Of a stretch of DNA of 64,000 bases, positions 33,237 to 41,480 are shown piece by piece. The translations under genes and the position numbers were made by a program. The stretch is from GCA-003244245 sp050699955 (lineage in GTDB: Bacteria > Actinomycetota > Actinomycetes > Mycobacteriales > Pseudonocardiaceae). Every line of letters starts with the position of its first letter. Within the stretch, counting starts at the first letter, position 1. Where the stretch lies: contig JBOHGD010000006.1 in NCBI GenBank assembly GCA_050699955.1, forward strand, positions 71,663 through 135,662, in the 5' to 3' direction. The notes below the pieces were generated by a model that did not search any database, was not told the DNA's origin, and saw nothing but the letters and a program-made list of their open reading frames with translations.

Positions 33237-33997
33237 GAGGACAGCACGTTGTCAAGGTGACAGCACGTTCGGGGGACGTGCCGCCACCGTGGCGGAGCCA
33301 CCTTTTTATAGATGACGGACAGATCTGTCGCGCTCGGAACTATGATCCTGGGCCGGGGTTAACCAGGATGCCCACAATGTCGGCGTGGGACTCATAGACC
33401 TGCGTGTTGCCGGACTGTAAAAAGTGTCCAGGGATTCGGGCCTGGTCGCCGAGCTATCTCGTCGTGGGCCGGCTGTTCGCGGAAGTGGGGTGAGTCCAAC
33501 CGCTCTGCTTGGCGGTCATCCGTGAATAGTTGGCTACATCTTCAGCGCGGGGTGCACCGAAGCAGTTCGATTCCGGGGAGGATACCGACTGCGACTCTCA
33601 GGGGTGAAGTCACTGATCTTACGTTAGCATGGGGCAGGAAAGTCGGCCGCTGCTCGCAGACTTTCGGACGAGATGTGCCTCCGGGACCGGGATTCTGCCG
33701 CGTAAGGATTGTGCAGCCCCTGATCTCGATGACAAGATCAAAGTTAGCACCGCTCGTTCGGAGTCGTACAGTCCCCCGAAAGTGTGACTAATAAATTGTG
33801 AGACTATGCCGACGAATCCTTCGATCACGAGGACTTCCGAAGACAAAGTGTAATGACTTCTCAATTAATCACTCATGTAGGTGATGTTAGATGACCCCTA
33901 TCGGTATCGTCGACGTAACGCTGTGTAATAGCGTCAGCCCGCTGCATCCGTGCGGTCGGTCGACCGACCGCCAATACTTTTCATCGCTTGTTGAGTT
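33237..33997. other. Long A/T-richer intergenic region
   Basis: About 760 bases without a convincing gene. Near the shell gene: direct repeats GACAGCACGTT (33240-33250 and 33259-33269), GTCAAGGTGAC (33251-33261) and a small hairpin CCGCCA-ccg-TGGCGG (33281-33295) followed by CTTTTTATAG. The rest is mixed sequence with lower G+C than the flanks, especially 33780-33900. An open frame at 33522-33791 has no RBS or protein character. The right edge runs into a PEP-utilising enzyme remnant. Confidence 0.5.
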
Positions 33998-34897
33998 TTG
34001 GCCGCCCTGCGGGGGACAGACCCGGTGGCGCTGGCGCACCGCCACCGCAGCCACGAGCTGCCGCCGGTGCTGCAGCGCGGGCTCGACGAGTTCTTGGGTG
34101 ACTACGGTCACCGGGCGGTCGCCGAGATCGACGTGGGCCTGCCACGCTGGTCCGACGACCCGATTCACGTGATCGGCGTGCTGGCGAACTACCTGCGGCT
34201 CGATGATGCGAGCCTGGCGCCCGACGCGCAGTTCGCCCGCGGTGGGCGCGCCGCGAGGTGGCGGTCACCGCGGTGGTCGGGCGGATTCGGCGCCGCAGCC
34301 GGCTGCGCGCCGTCGGCGTGCGCTTCGCGCTGGACCGGGTCCGAGAACTGGTCGGAATGCGGGAGCTGCACAAGGACTACCTGGTGCGTGTGCTGGCCCA
34401 TGTCCGGGAGCAGCTGACTTCGGTCGGAGGCGAGATCGCCGTCGTCGGGCACCTGGCCGACCCCGGCGACGTGTTCTTCCTCGACCTCGGCCAAGTGCGG
34501 GCCGCACTGGCCGGGGCGGACTTTCGTGCCCTCGCTCTGCTGCGGCGGGAGGGCTATCAACGGGAGCTGCGCAGGCGGCGAGGGCCAACTGGTCGGCACC
34601 CCCGCCTCCGCAGGTACCGTGACCGCCTCGGCGCGTGTGGTGCTCGACCCGGTCGGCGCCCATCTGGAGCCGGGAGAGATTCTGGTGGCGCCGTCCACCG
34701 ATCCCGGGTGGACACCGTTGTTCCTGACGGTAGGCGGACTGGTCATGGAGATGGGCGGGGCGAACTCGCACGGAGCCGTGGTCGCCCGGGAGTACGGCAT
34801 CCCTGCGGTGGTCGGTGTTCCCGACGCCACCTTGCGGATCACGACCGGTCAGCAGATCACCGTCCATGGCGCCACCGGCCTGGTCGAGACTCCGTAG
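33998..34897 (+). pseudogene. 3' fragment of a PEP-utilising enzyme (PEP synthase/rifampin phosphotransferase-like)
   Basis: Three frames in succession carry family sequence: FLGDYGHRAVAEIDVGLPRW and VLANYLRLDD; then RSRLRAVGVRFALDRVRELVGMRE and LADPGDVFFLDL; then LVGTPASAGTVTASARVVLDP and EMGGANSHGAVVAREYGIPAVVGV, the mobile domain with its catalytic His. The N-terminal ATP-grasp and substrate domains are absent and there are frame changes near 34250 and 34580. Only the C-terminal third of a large enzyme remains. Confidence 0.75.
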
Positions 34898-34940
34898 TGC
34901 GGGTCGTGGTCCATGATGGCGGCGGTGCGGATGATGGCGG

Positions 34941-35653
34941 GTGATTCTGCTGCGCGGCAAGGGCATCAACTACGACACCGGCTTCTTTCCCGGCGGGACG
35001 AACTCACGCGAGACCTTCGAACCGGATCAGGTGCGCCGTGAGATGCGGATCATCGCCGACGATCTGCACTGCACCGCGGTGCGGATCTCCGGAGGGGACC
35101 CGCAGCGATTGACCATCTCCGCGGAGCACGCCGTTGCCGCGGGCCTGGAAGTGTGGTTCGCGCCTGTCCCGTGCGAACTGTCGGCGGCACAGCTACTGCC
35201 CTATTTCGTGGACTGTGCGCAACGTGCCGAGGACATCCGGCAGCGCGATGCGGAGGTCGTGCTCGTCACCGGCTGTGAGCTCAGCTTCTTCGCCGCGGGG
35301 TTCATTCCCGGGGAAGACTCCTACGCCCGGATCGCTGCTCTCAGCTCCCCCGACCCGCAACTGTGGGCCACGTTGAGCGAGGTTCCAGCGCAGCTGAACT
35401 CGTTTCTGGCCGAGACGGCCAGCGCGGTCCGCAAGCGGTTCGGCGGCAAGGTGACCTACGCCTCCGGTCCCTGGGAGGACATCGACTGGGACCCTTCGAC
35501 ATCGTCGCCGGCGACTCCTACCGAGACGTGTACAACGCTGCCAACTATCGGGATGAGCTACGCAGGAACTTTTTGTTCTGGCCGCCGCCTATACCGAATG
35601 AGCTAGCGGATGCCGGTACCTCCTCGGCAGGCGGGTATTCCTTGGATGGGTGA
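34941..35653 (+). pseudogene. Broken actinobacterial gene usually named 'abortive infection protein'
   Basis: The first frame has LRGKGINYDTGFFPGGTNSRETF, RISGGDPQRLTISAEHA, GLEVWFAPVPCEL and VLVTGCELSFFAAGFIPG, a family I know from Streptomyces and Amycolatopsis, probably a TIM-barrel. At CCC 35492-35494 a missing C shifts the frame; DIVAGDSYRDVYNAANYRDELRR continues in the next frame. The remaining ~100 residues of the usual C-terminus are replaced by unrelated sequence. The common name comes from annotation transfer; I see no CAAX-protease Abi domain. Confidence 0.65.
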
Positions 35654-35702
35654 GCACCGCTGCTCCCCGGTCTCGCGCCGACCGACGAGCTGAAGGGGTG
35701 TC

Positions 35703-36041
35703 ATGCCGAAGCCACCACTGCCCCAACCCGTGATCGATCTGCTAGCTCACCCCAACCCGGCGGTAATCGCCACCGTCCGCCCGGGCGGCGCGCCCGTTAC
35801 CGTGGCCACCTGGTATTTGTGGGACGACGGGCGAATCCTGGTCAACATGGACGCCGAACGGCGTCGGCTGGCGTACATCGCGGCGAATCCGAGGATCTCG
35901 CTGACGGTCCTCGATGATGATGACCGGACTACCCAGGTCAGCGTGCAGGGCCGGATCATGCTGGAAGACGACCCCGGTTTGTCGGCAATCGACCGGCTGG
36001 CGAAGCATTACACCGAGGAACGGGCTCACCCCTCAGAGTGA
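35703..36041 (+). CDS. PPOX-family flavin/F420-binding protein, C-terminally shortened
   Basis: 112 residues with PNPAVIATVRPGGAPVTVATWYLWDDGRILVNMDAERRRLAYI, typical of the split-barrel pyridoxamine-5'-phosphate-oxidase-like family that binds FMN or F420. Relatives continue after LAKHYT with ~25 more residues (usually including a WIEID-type strand); here the protein ends EERAHPSE, so the last strand is missing. RBS AAGGGG. It may be non-functional and is the right-hand end of the decayed stretch. Confidence 0.7.
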   Translation: MPKPPLPQPVIDLLAHPNPAVIATVRPGGAPVTVATWYLWDDGRILVNMDAERRRLAYIAANPRISLTVLDDDDRTTQVSVQGRIMLEDDPGLSAIDRLAKHYTEERAHPSE

Positions 36042-36109
36042 GTGGTGGCGCTAGGGTCTGTGGCCAACGAGCTGGATCCACGTCCGGAGCGACGAGGTAA
36101 GGGGCTGAG

Positions 36110-36988
36110 GTGGCCGCTGGCGCAGAGCTGGGGAACGTCGAGTGGGATCGGGCCCAGGACGCACTCCGTAAAGAGGTTCGGCGGGTGACCGCGCTGCTGC
36201 GATCCGTCCGTGATCCGGACGCCCCAGCGGTGGGGCAGTGGAGCCTGGCTGAGGTCGCGATGCATCTCTCCCAAGTATGGGTGGTCGTTCCCGGTTTAGC
36301 TCGCCACGACCTGTCCCGCATCTACGCGGTGATGCCCAGCCTGGCGGGCGCGGGCGGCGACTCGCTGATCGAGGACATGTGGGAGCTGGGCGATGTGACG
36401 AGCCTCGGGGTGCGGTCTGACCTCGAGCGTGATCCGGGAGTGCTGGCAGACCGCATCGAGTCCCGAGCGAAGGAGTACTTCCGCGAGTGTGCGGGACGCA
36501 CCGCTGATGAGCGACTTCCCTGGATGGTCGAAGGCAGCACCGTCCGCCTCGCGAACCTGACGGGTCACTTGTTGAACGAGACCGTCATGCACGGCGCTGA
36601 CATCGCCCGAGCCGACGGGCGCAAGTGGCGGATCGACCCGGCCCGTGCGGCGATGGTGGTGAGCGGGTTCGTCATTCCCGTCATAGCGGCGCTCGACCCT
36701 CGGGCGCTGGTGAACACCGACCGAGCCGCCGGGCTTCGGGCTACCTACGAACTCCGCATCCGGGGAGGGGACCGCTTCCGTCTCGTCTTCGACAATGGAG
36801 CGCTCAGAATTGAGAAACCGTCCCCCCGCAGGGTCGACTGCTACATTTCAGCCGATCCGGTGGCCTTCCTCAAGATTGTCTGGGGCCGCCAGAGTCAATG
36901 GCCGGCGATCGCAAGGGGTCAGGTGTTGGCGTGGGGTCGCAAGCCGTGGCTGGGACCGCGTTTCAGGGTTCTGTTACGCAACCCATGA
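36110..36988 (+). CDS. Maleylpyruvate-isomerase-like mycothiol-dependent protein with SCP2 domain
   Basis: 292 residues. N-terminal DinB/MDMPI fold: WDRAQDALRKEVRRVTALLRS, PAVGQWSLAEVAMHLSQVW, LANLTGHLLNETVMHGADIARA. C-terminal half (from ~190) resembles a sterol-carrier-protein-2 domain (YELRIRGGDRFRLVFDNGALRI, VDCYISADPVAFLKIVWGR). Such proteins use or bind mycothiol; the exact reaction is unknown. GTG start with AAGGGG upstream. Confidence 0.82.
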   Translation: MAAGAELGNVEWDRAQDALRKEVRRVTALLRSVRDPDAPAVGQWSLAEVAMHLSQVWVVVPGLARHDLSRIYAVMPSLAGAGGDSLIEDMWELGDVTSLGVRSDLERDPGVLADRIESRAKEYFRECAGRTADERLPWMVEGSTVRLANLTGHLLNETVMHGADIARADGRKWRIDPARAAMVVSGFVIPVIAALDPRALVNTDRAAGLRATYELRIRGGDRFRLVFDNGALRIEKPSPRRVDCYISADPVAFLKIVWGRQSQWPAIARGQVLAWGRKPWLGPRFRVLLRNP

Positions 36989-37140
36989 CCCGGCCCACGC
37001 GCCCGTGGCCGGCTGTGGGTCGCGACGGTGCGATGGTCCGGCCAGTCTCGACCGGCCGCGCCCTGCACCCCGCTCTGGCGCTCCGGCTTGCCATGCTGGA
37101 GGGTATTGTTACTGTCCCATCCTCAGAGGAGGGCCCATTC

Positions 37141-37335
37141 ATGATCCGCAAGCTCGCCGCCTTGGCGGGGGTCGCCGAGGCCGCTCGTCGGTACGCCACG
37201 AAGAACCCCGACAAGGTCAGCAAGCTCGCTGACCAGGCTGGACGCTTCGTCGACCAGCGTACCAAGGGCCGCTACCACAGCCAGATCGACGGTGCGGTGC
37301 GCAAGGTCAAGAACGTCGGCCTCGGCACCCACTAG
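37141..37335 (+). CDS. MT0933-type small antitoxin-like protein
   Basis: 64 residues, very basic. The pattern DKVSKLADQAGRFVDQRTKGRYHSQIDGAV matches the MT0933/Rv0909 family of proposed antitoxins (KADQxGDxVDxKTGGKY). RBS GAGGAGGG directly upstream of ATG 37141. No toxin-like partner lies next to it: the neighbours are a mycothiol-dependent protein and a nitroreductase on the other strand. It may act in a non-toxin role. Confidence 0.75.
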   Translation: MIRKLAALAGVAEAARRYATKNPDKVSKLADQAGRFVDQRTKGRYHSQIDGAVRKVKNVGLGTH

Positions 37336-37384
37336 CACGTCAGGTCGTTCGTCGGTCGGGTAGTGACACATCCATCCCGCAGGT

Positions 37385-37451
37385 TGGGTGCAGACCGCAT
37401 CACGACTCTGGGTGATTACTGCAGTCTGCACCCAGACTGCAGTAATCACCC
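37385..37451. repeat. Two overlapping, mutually exclusive inverted repeats
   Basis: Hairpin A: GGGTGATTACTGCAGTCTG (37410-37428) pairs perfectly with 37433-37451 around a 4-base loop, a 19-bp stem. Hairpin B: TGGGTGCAGAC (37385-37395) pairs perfectly with GTCTGCACCCA (37424-37434), using bases also needed by A. It lies between the convergent ends of the antitoxin-like gene (37335) and the nitroreductase (stop at 37446), so a two-way terminator is the simplest role, but there is no T run. Confidence 0.75.
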
Positions 37452-38162
37452 CACCGGAGCGGATCCGTGCTCGTCCTCGTGCGGAGGTTCGAAAGCGGGC
37501 CCATCGAAGCGGTCAACGGTGGTGAACTCCTCGACCGGTCGACGGCGGAGCCTGCGAATCGTCTTCTCGGGGTGCCCCAGCGCGATCAGCCCAGCGACCG
37601 CGTGGTCATCGGGTATGCCGATCAGCTCTCGCACCGCTGGCTCCTGCCTGGCCAGCACCGAGGTCAGCACGCCACCAAGCCCCTCGTTCCGCGCGGCCAG
37701 CAGCACGTTGTGACCGAATGGGTAGATCGACGCGCCACCCACGATGCTCTGCCGATCGAGCCCGTTGTCGACGGTGGCCAGTGCGCTGAGATCGGCGATC
37801 AGCAGGAGCTGCACCGGCACCGTGTCCAGCCCCTCGGTGAACGGGTTCGATCTCGGAGCCGCACGGGCTGCCTCGAGATCTACCGCGGGCCCGGTCCAGC
37901 GGCCCTGCTCGCGGGGTGCGAACGGCACCAGCCCGGCGTCGACGTGCGCCATGTACTCCCGCCATCCGAGGTCATAGAGCTCCTGGATCCGGCGCCGGAT
38001 CTCCGGATCCCGCAGCACGACCACGTGCCAGCCCTGACGGTTGCCCCCGCTGGGCGCGAACCGGGCGTGGTCGAGAATGCGATATAGGACCGCGTCCGGC
38101 ACCGCTACGTCGGTGAATGCCCGGGTCGCGGGCGTGGTTCGCATGGCTTCGTAGAGCTCCAC
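37446..38162 (-). CDS. Nitroreductase-family flavoprotein
   Basis: About 238 residues from GTG 38162 (VELYEAMRTTPATRAFTD), with FMN-binding RILDHARFAPSGGNRQGWHVVVLRD and GGASIYPFGHNVLLAARNEGLGGVLTS. The frame is open much further upstream across the divergent thioredoxin-like gene, but family sequence begins at this GTG. Substrate unknown; such enzymes reduce nitroaromatics or quinones. Its 3' end runs into the hairpin at 37410-37451. Confidence 0.85.
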   Translation of the reverse strand: MELYEAMRTTPATRAFTDVAVPDAVLYRILDHARFAPSGGNRQGWHVVVLRDPEIRRRIQELYDLGWREYMAHVDAGLVPFAPREQGRWTGPAVDLEAARAAPRSNPFTEGLDTVPVQLLLIADLSALATVDNGLDRQSIVGGASIYPFGHNVLLAARNEGLGGVLTSVLARQEPAVRELIGIPDDHAVAGLIALGHPEKTIRRLRRRPVEEFTTVDRFDGPAFEPPHEDEHGSAPVG

Positions 38163-38229
38163 GAGTGAGCAACCTACCGCCGGATCCCCGGTACGGCGTG
38201 GCCACGCCCCGGCTGGAAGACTGACGTGC

Positions 38230-38796
38230 ATGGTGGCAGTGAGCTCTTTCATGGTCCCGTTGGGTACACCGGCGTCGGCGTTCGCCCTGCAGTCACTTGA
38301 TGGGCTGACCGTCCGTCCCACCGACTTCATCGGCCGGCCGCTGCTGGTGATGTTCCTGTCCAACCATTGTCCGTATGTCCGGCACATCGAACGAGAACTC
38401 GGCTCGTTGATCACGGAGTACGCCGATCAGGGCCTGGCCGCCGTGGCGATCTCGAGCAACAACATCGAGAGCCATCCCGATGACGGCCCTGCCGGTCTGG
38501 CCGCGCAAGCCGACCGGGCCGGGTTCACGTTCCCCTATTTCCTCGACGGTTCGCAGGAGGTAGCGAAGGCCTATCGCGCCGCATGCACACCGGACTTCTT
38601 CCTCTACGACGCCGAGCACCGGCTCTTTTACCGGGGCGAGTTCGACGACTCACGCCCCAGTAGTGATCTGCCGGTTACCGGGCAGGCGCTGCGAGCCGCA
38701 GTGGACCACCTCCTCGCCGGACAGCGGGCACCTGAACCGCAGGTGCCGAGCATCGGGTGCAGCATCAAGTGGAAGCCGGGTAACGAGCCGTTCTGA
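38230..38796 (+). CDS. Thioredoxin-like protein with a single-Cys CPYV motif
   Basis: 188 residues, AhpC/TSA-like thioredoxin fold: GTPASAFALQSLDGLTVRP, VMFLSNHCPYVRHIERELG, AVAISSNNIESHPDDG and CTPDFFLYDAEHRLFYRG. The CPYV motif has only the first Cys of the usual CxxC; other cysteines are at ACTPDFF and the conserved C-terminal PSIGCSIKWKPG. The family is widespread but without an assigned partner. Confidence 0.85.
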   Translation: MVAVSSFMVPLGTPASAFALQSLDGLTVRPTDFIGRPLLVMFLSNHCPYVRHIERELGSLITEYADQGLAAVAISSNNIESHPDDGPAGLAAQADRAGFTFPYFLDGSQEVAKAYRAACTPDFFLYDAEHRLFYRGEFDDSRPSSDLPVTGQALRAAVDHLLAGQRAPEPQVPSIGCSIKWKPGNEPF

Positions 38797-38825
38797 CTGG
38801 TGCTGGTCCATCCGGATTCGGAGCG

Positions 38826-41330
38826 TCAGAGCTGGTCGACCACCCTCACTCGCAGGACGGCCGTTCCGGTTTCGTCGGAAGCGCCCAGGTCGACCTCGGC
38901 ACTGATGCCCCAGTCGTGATCTCCAGCCGGATCATCGAGGATCTGCCGGACCACCCACTTGCCGGGTTGTTCCTCGATGATCAGCAGCTGCGGTCCGCGT
39001 GCGTCAGCACCGGTGCCGATCCCGCTGTGGATCTCGAAGAACGGCTGCAGGGCGTCGCACCAGGCCTGTGCGTCCCATCCGTCGTCCGCATCGAGTTCGC
39101 CGAGTTCGTCCCATCGCCGACGGGCAGCGAGTTCGACCCGGCGGAACAGTGCGTTGCGGACCAGCACCCGGAAGGCGCGTGCGTTGGTGGTCACCGGTGG
39201 TGGGCGCTCGTCTATCGGCGCCGGTGCCGCTGCCTGCTGCTGAGGGTCACGCAGTTTCTCCCACTCGTCCAGCAGGCTCGAGTCGACCTGCCGGACCAGC
39301 TCCCCGAGCCACTCCTCGAGATCGCGCACCGCGTCGGTCTTGGCTTCCTCGGGTACCGTGCGGCGCAGCGCCTGGTAGGCGTCGGCCAGATAGCGCAGTA
39401 GCAGGCCCTCGGAACGGGCCAGCTCGTAGAACCCGACGTACTCGGTGAAGGTCATCGACCGTTCGGCCAGGTCCCGGGCCACCGACTTGGGGGAGAGCTG
39501 GTGGTCGGCCACCCAGGGGTGCCCGTGATGGTAGATCTCGAACGCAGCGCCCAGAAACTCGGCCAGCGGCATCGGGTAGTTCACGTCCTCGAGCAGCCGC
39601 ATCCGCTCCTCGTACTCGATGCCCTCGGCCTTCATCGCGGCAACGGCCTCCCCCTTGGCCTTCGACAGCTGCGCGCTCAGGACCTGCCGGGGGTTGTCCA
39701 GGGTGGCCTCCAGCACGGACAGCACGTCCAGTGGGTAGCCGGGATCGTCCGGGTCGAGCAGTTCGATCGCGGCCAGCGCGAACGGGGAGAGCGCCTGGTT
39801 GAGTGCGAAGTCGAGTTGCAGCTCATCGGTGAGCCGCACGGTCCGGCCCTGCTCGTCCGGAACGGCCAGCCGCTCGATCACCCCTGCAGCCAGCAACGCA
39901 CGGTAGATCGCGATGGCGTGGCGGATATGACGACGCTGCGCCGGACGGTCCTCGTGGTTGTCGGTCAGCAGGTGGCGCATCGTGGCGAACGCGTCGCCGG
40001 GTCGGTTGGCGACGTTGAGTAGCATCGCGTGACTCACCGCGAAGCTCGACGTCAGCGGCTCCGGGTCGGCAGCGATCAGCCGGTCGAAGGTGCGCTCGCT
40101 CCAGGACACCGATCGCTCGGGGGGTTTCTTGCGCACCACCTTGCGCAGCTTGCGCGGATCGTCGCCGGCCTTGGCCAGGGCCTTGGTGTTCTCCACCACG
40201 TGCTCGGGGGCCTGCACGACGACGTTGCCCGCGGTGTCATAACCGGCCCGGCCGGCTCGTCCGGCGATCTGGTGGAACTCGCGGGCGGTGAGGTGGCGCA
40301 GCCGGGTCCCGTCGTACTTGCCCAGCGCGGTGAACAGGACAGTGCGGATCGGCACGTTGATCCCCACGCCGAGCGTGTCGGTGCCACAGATGATCTTCAA
40401 CAGACCGGCCTGGGCGAGCCGCTCGACAAGGCGGCGATACCGCGGCAGCATCCCGGCGTGGTGCACGCCGATCCCGTGGCGAACCAGCCGGGACAGCGTC
40501 CGCCCGAATCCCGCGGCGAACCGAAAGTTGCCGATCAGTTCGGCGATCGCATCCTTCTCGGCTCGGGTGCAGACGTTGATACTGGTCAACGCCTGCGCCC
40601 GTTCGACAGCCGAGGCCTGGGTGAAGTGCACCACGTAGACCGAGGCCTGGCCGGTGGCCAGCAGTTCCTCCAATGTCTCGTGCAGTGGTGTGGTCACATA
40701 CCGGAAATGCAGTGGAACCGGTCGCTCGGCGGAACGGACCACCACCGTCGCACGGCCGGTCCGTCGGGTCAGATCCTCCTCGAAGCGGGTCACCTCGCCC
40801 AGCGTCGCCGACATCAGCAGGAACTGGGCGTGCGGCAGCTCGAGCAGCGGCACCTGCCAGGCCCACCCCCGGTCCGGGTCGGCGTAGAAATGGAACTCGT
40901 CCATCACGACCAGGCCGACCTCGGTACCTGGCCCGCTGCGCAAAGCCATGTTGGCCAGCACCTCCGCGGTGCAGCAGATGATCGGCGCCCCCGCGTTCAC
41001 GCTGGAATCTCCGGTCATCATGCCCACCTGGTCGGCACCGAAGACCCCGCACAGGGCGAAGAACTTCTCCGAGACCAGCGCCTTGATCGGGGCGGTGTAG
41101 ACGCTTTGCCTGCCCTGCGCCAGGGCAACTGCGTGCGCCCCGGTGGCCACCAGGCTCTTACCGGACCCGGTAGGGGTGGCCAAGATCACGTTGGAACCCG
41201 AGACGATCTCGATGAGCGCGTCCTCCTGGGTGGGGTACAGCGTCAGCCCCTGCTCGGACACCCAGTCGGTGAAGATGTCGAACAGTTCATCGGGCCCGGC
41301 ACCGCCGGGCAGCATCTCGGTGAGCGTCAT
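38826..41330 (-). CDS. DEAD/DEAH-box helicase with DUF3516 C-terminal domain
   Basis: 834 residues from ATG 41330. Superfamily 2 motifs: Q-like YPTQEDAL, motif I ATPTGSGKS, motif II MDEFHFY (DEFH), motif III LMSATL, motif VI QIAGRAGRAGYD. The C-terminal ~400 residues (from PPERSVSWSERTFDRLI) match the DUF3516 region found with these actinobacterial helicases. An RNA helicase role related to Mtr4/Ski2-type enzymes is inferred. The frame stays open 560 bases further upstream, over the start of the kinase gene, without family sequence. Confidence 0.92.
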   Translation of the reverse strand: MTLTEMLPGGAGPDELFDIFTDWVSEQGLTLYPTQEDALIEIVSGSNVILATPTGSGKSLVATGAHAVALAQGRQSVYTAPIKALVSEKFFALCGVFGADQVGMMTGDSSVNAGAPIICCTAEVLANMALRSGPGTEVGLVVMDEFHFYADPDRGWAWQVPLLELPHAQFLLMSATLGEVTRFEEDLTRRTGRATVVVRSAERPVPLHFRYVTTPLHETLEELLATGQASVYVVHFTQASAVERAQALTSINVCTRAEKDAIAELIGNFRFAAGFGRTLSRLVRHGIGVHHAGMLPRYRRLVERLAQAGLLKIICGTDTLGVGINVPIRTVLFTALGKYDGTRLRHLTAREFHQIAGRAGRAGYDTAGNVVVQAPEHVVENTKALAKAGDDPRKLRKVVRKKPPERSVSWSERTFDRLIAADPEPLTSSFAVSHAMLLNVANRPGDAFATMRHLLTDNHEDRPAQRRHIRHAIAIYRALLAAGVIERLAVPDEQGRTVRLTDELQLDFALNQALSPFALAAIELLDPDDPGYPLDVLSVLEATLDNPRQVLSAQLSKAKGEAVAAMKAEGIEYEERMRLLEDVNYPMPLAEFLGAAFEIYHHGHPWVADHQLSPKSVARDLAERSMTFTEYVGFYELARSEGLLLRYLADAYQALRRTVPEEAKTDAVRDLEEWLGELVRQVDSSLLDEWEKLRDPQQQAAAPAPIDERPPPVTTNARAFRVLVRNALFRRVELAARRRWDELGELDADDGWDAQAWCDALQPFFEIHSGIGTGADARGPQLLIIEEQPGKWVVRQILDDPAGDHDWGISAEVDLGASDETGTAVLRVRVVDQL

Positions 41331-41480
41331 GATGGCCCCGATCGTGCCTGCGGTTCTCCGGGTGGAGCGAAGCGGGGCTACCGGGGGCGCCGGGGCACAG
41401 TGGCGGCGAGGTAATCTGACCTTCGGCCGGGACGGCCCCGTGCCACGCGGAGCCCAGGATCCCAGTGCAGACGGGAGTGA

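Noticed and set aside
33281..33306. Hairpin with T run as terminator upstream of the shell gene
   Set aside because: The stem is only six bp and the T run begins several bases after it; no plus-strand gene ends here.
33522..33791. Small gene in the spacer right of the terpene operon
   Set aside because: No RBS, no family resemblance, and composition like the surrounding non-coding DNA.
34941..35653. Phage-defence abortive infection gene
   Set aside because: The name for this family is an annotation habit. No Abi/CAAX-protease motif is visible and the gene is broken.
37141..37335. Toxin-antitoxin module
   Set aside because: The small protein resembles the MT0933 antitoxin family, but no toxin-like gene lies on either side.
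39501..41414. Long plus-strand frames opposite the helicase
   Set aside because: Antisense shadows without motifs or RBS; the minus-strand helicase has all SF2 motifs.
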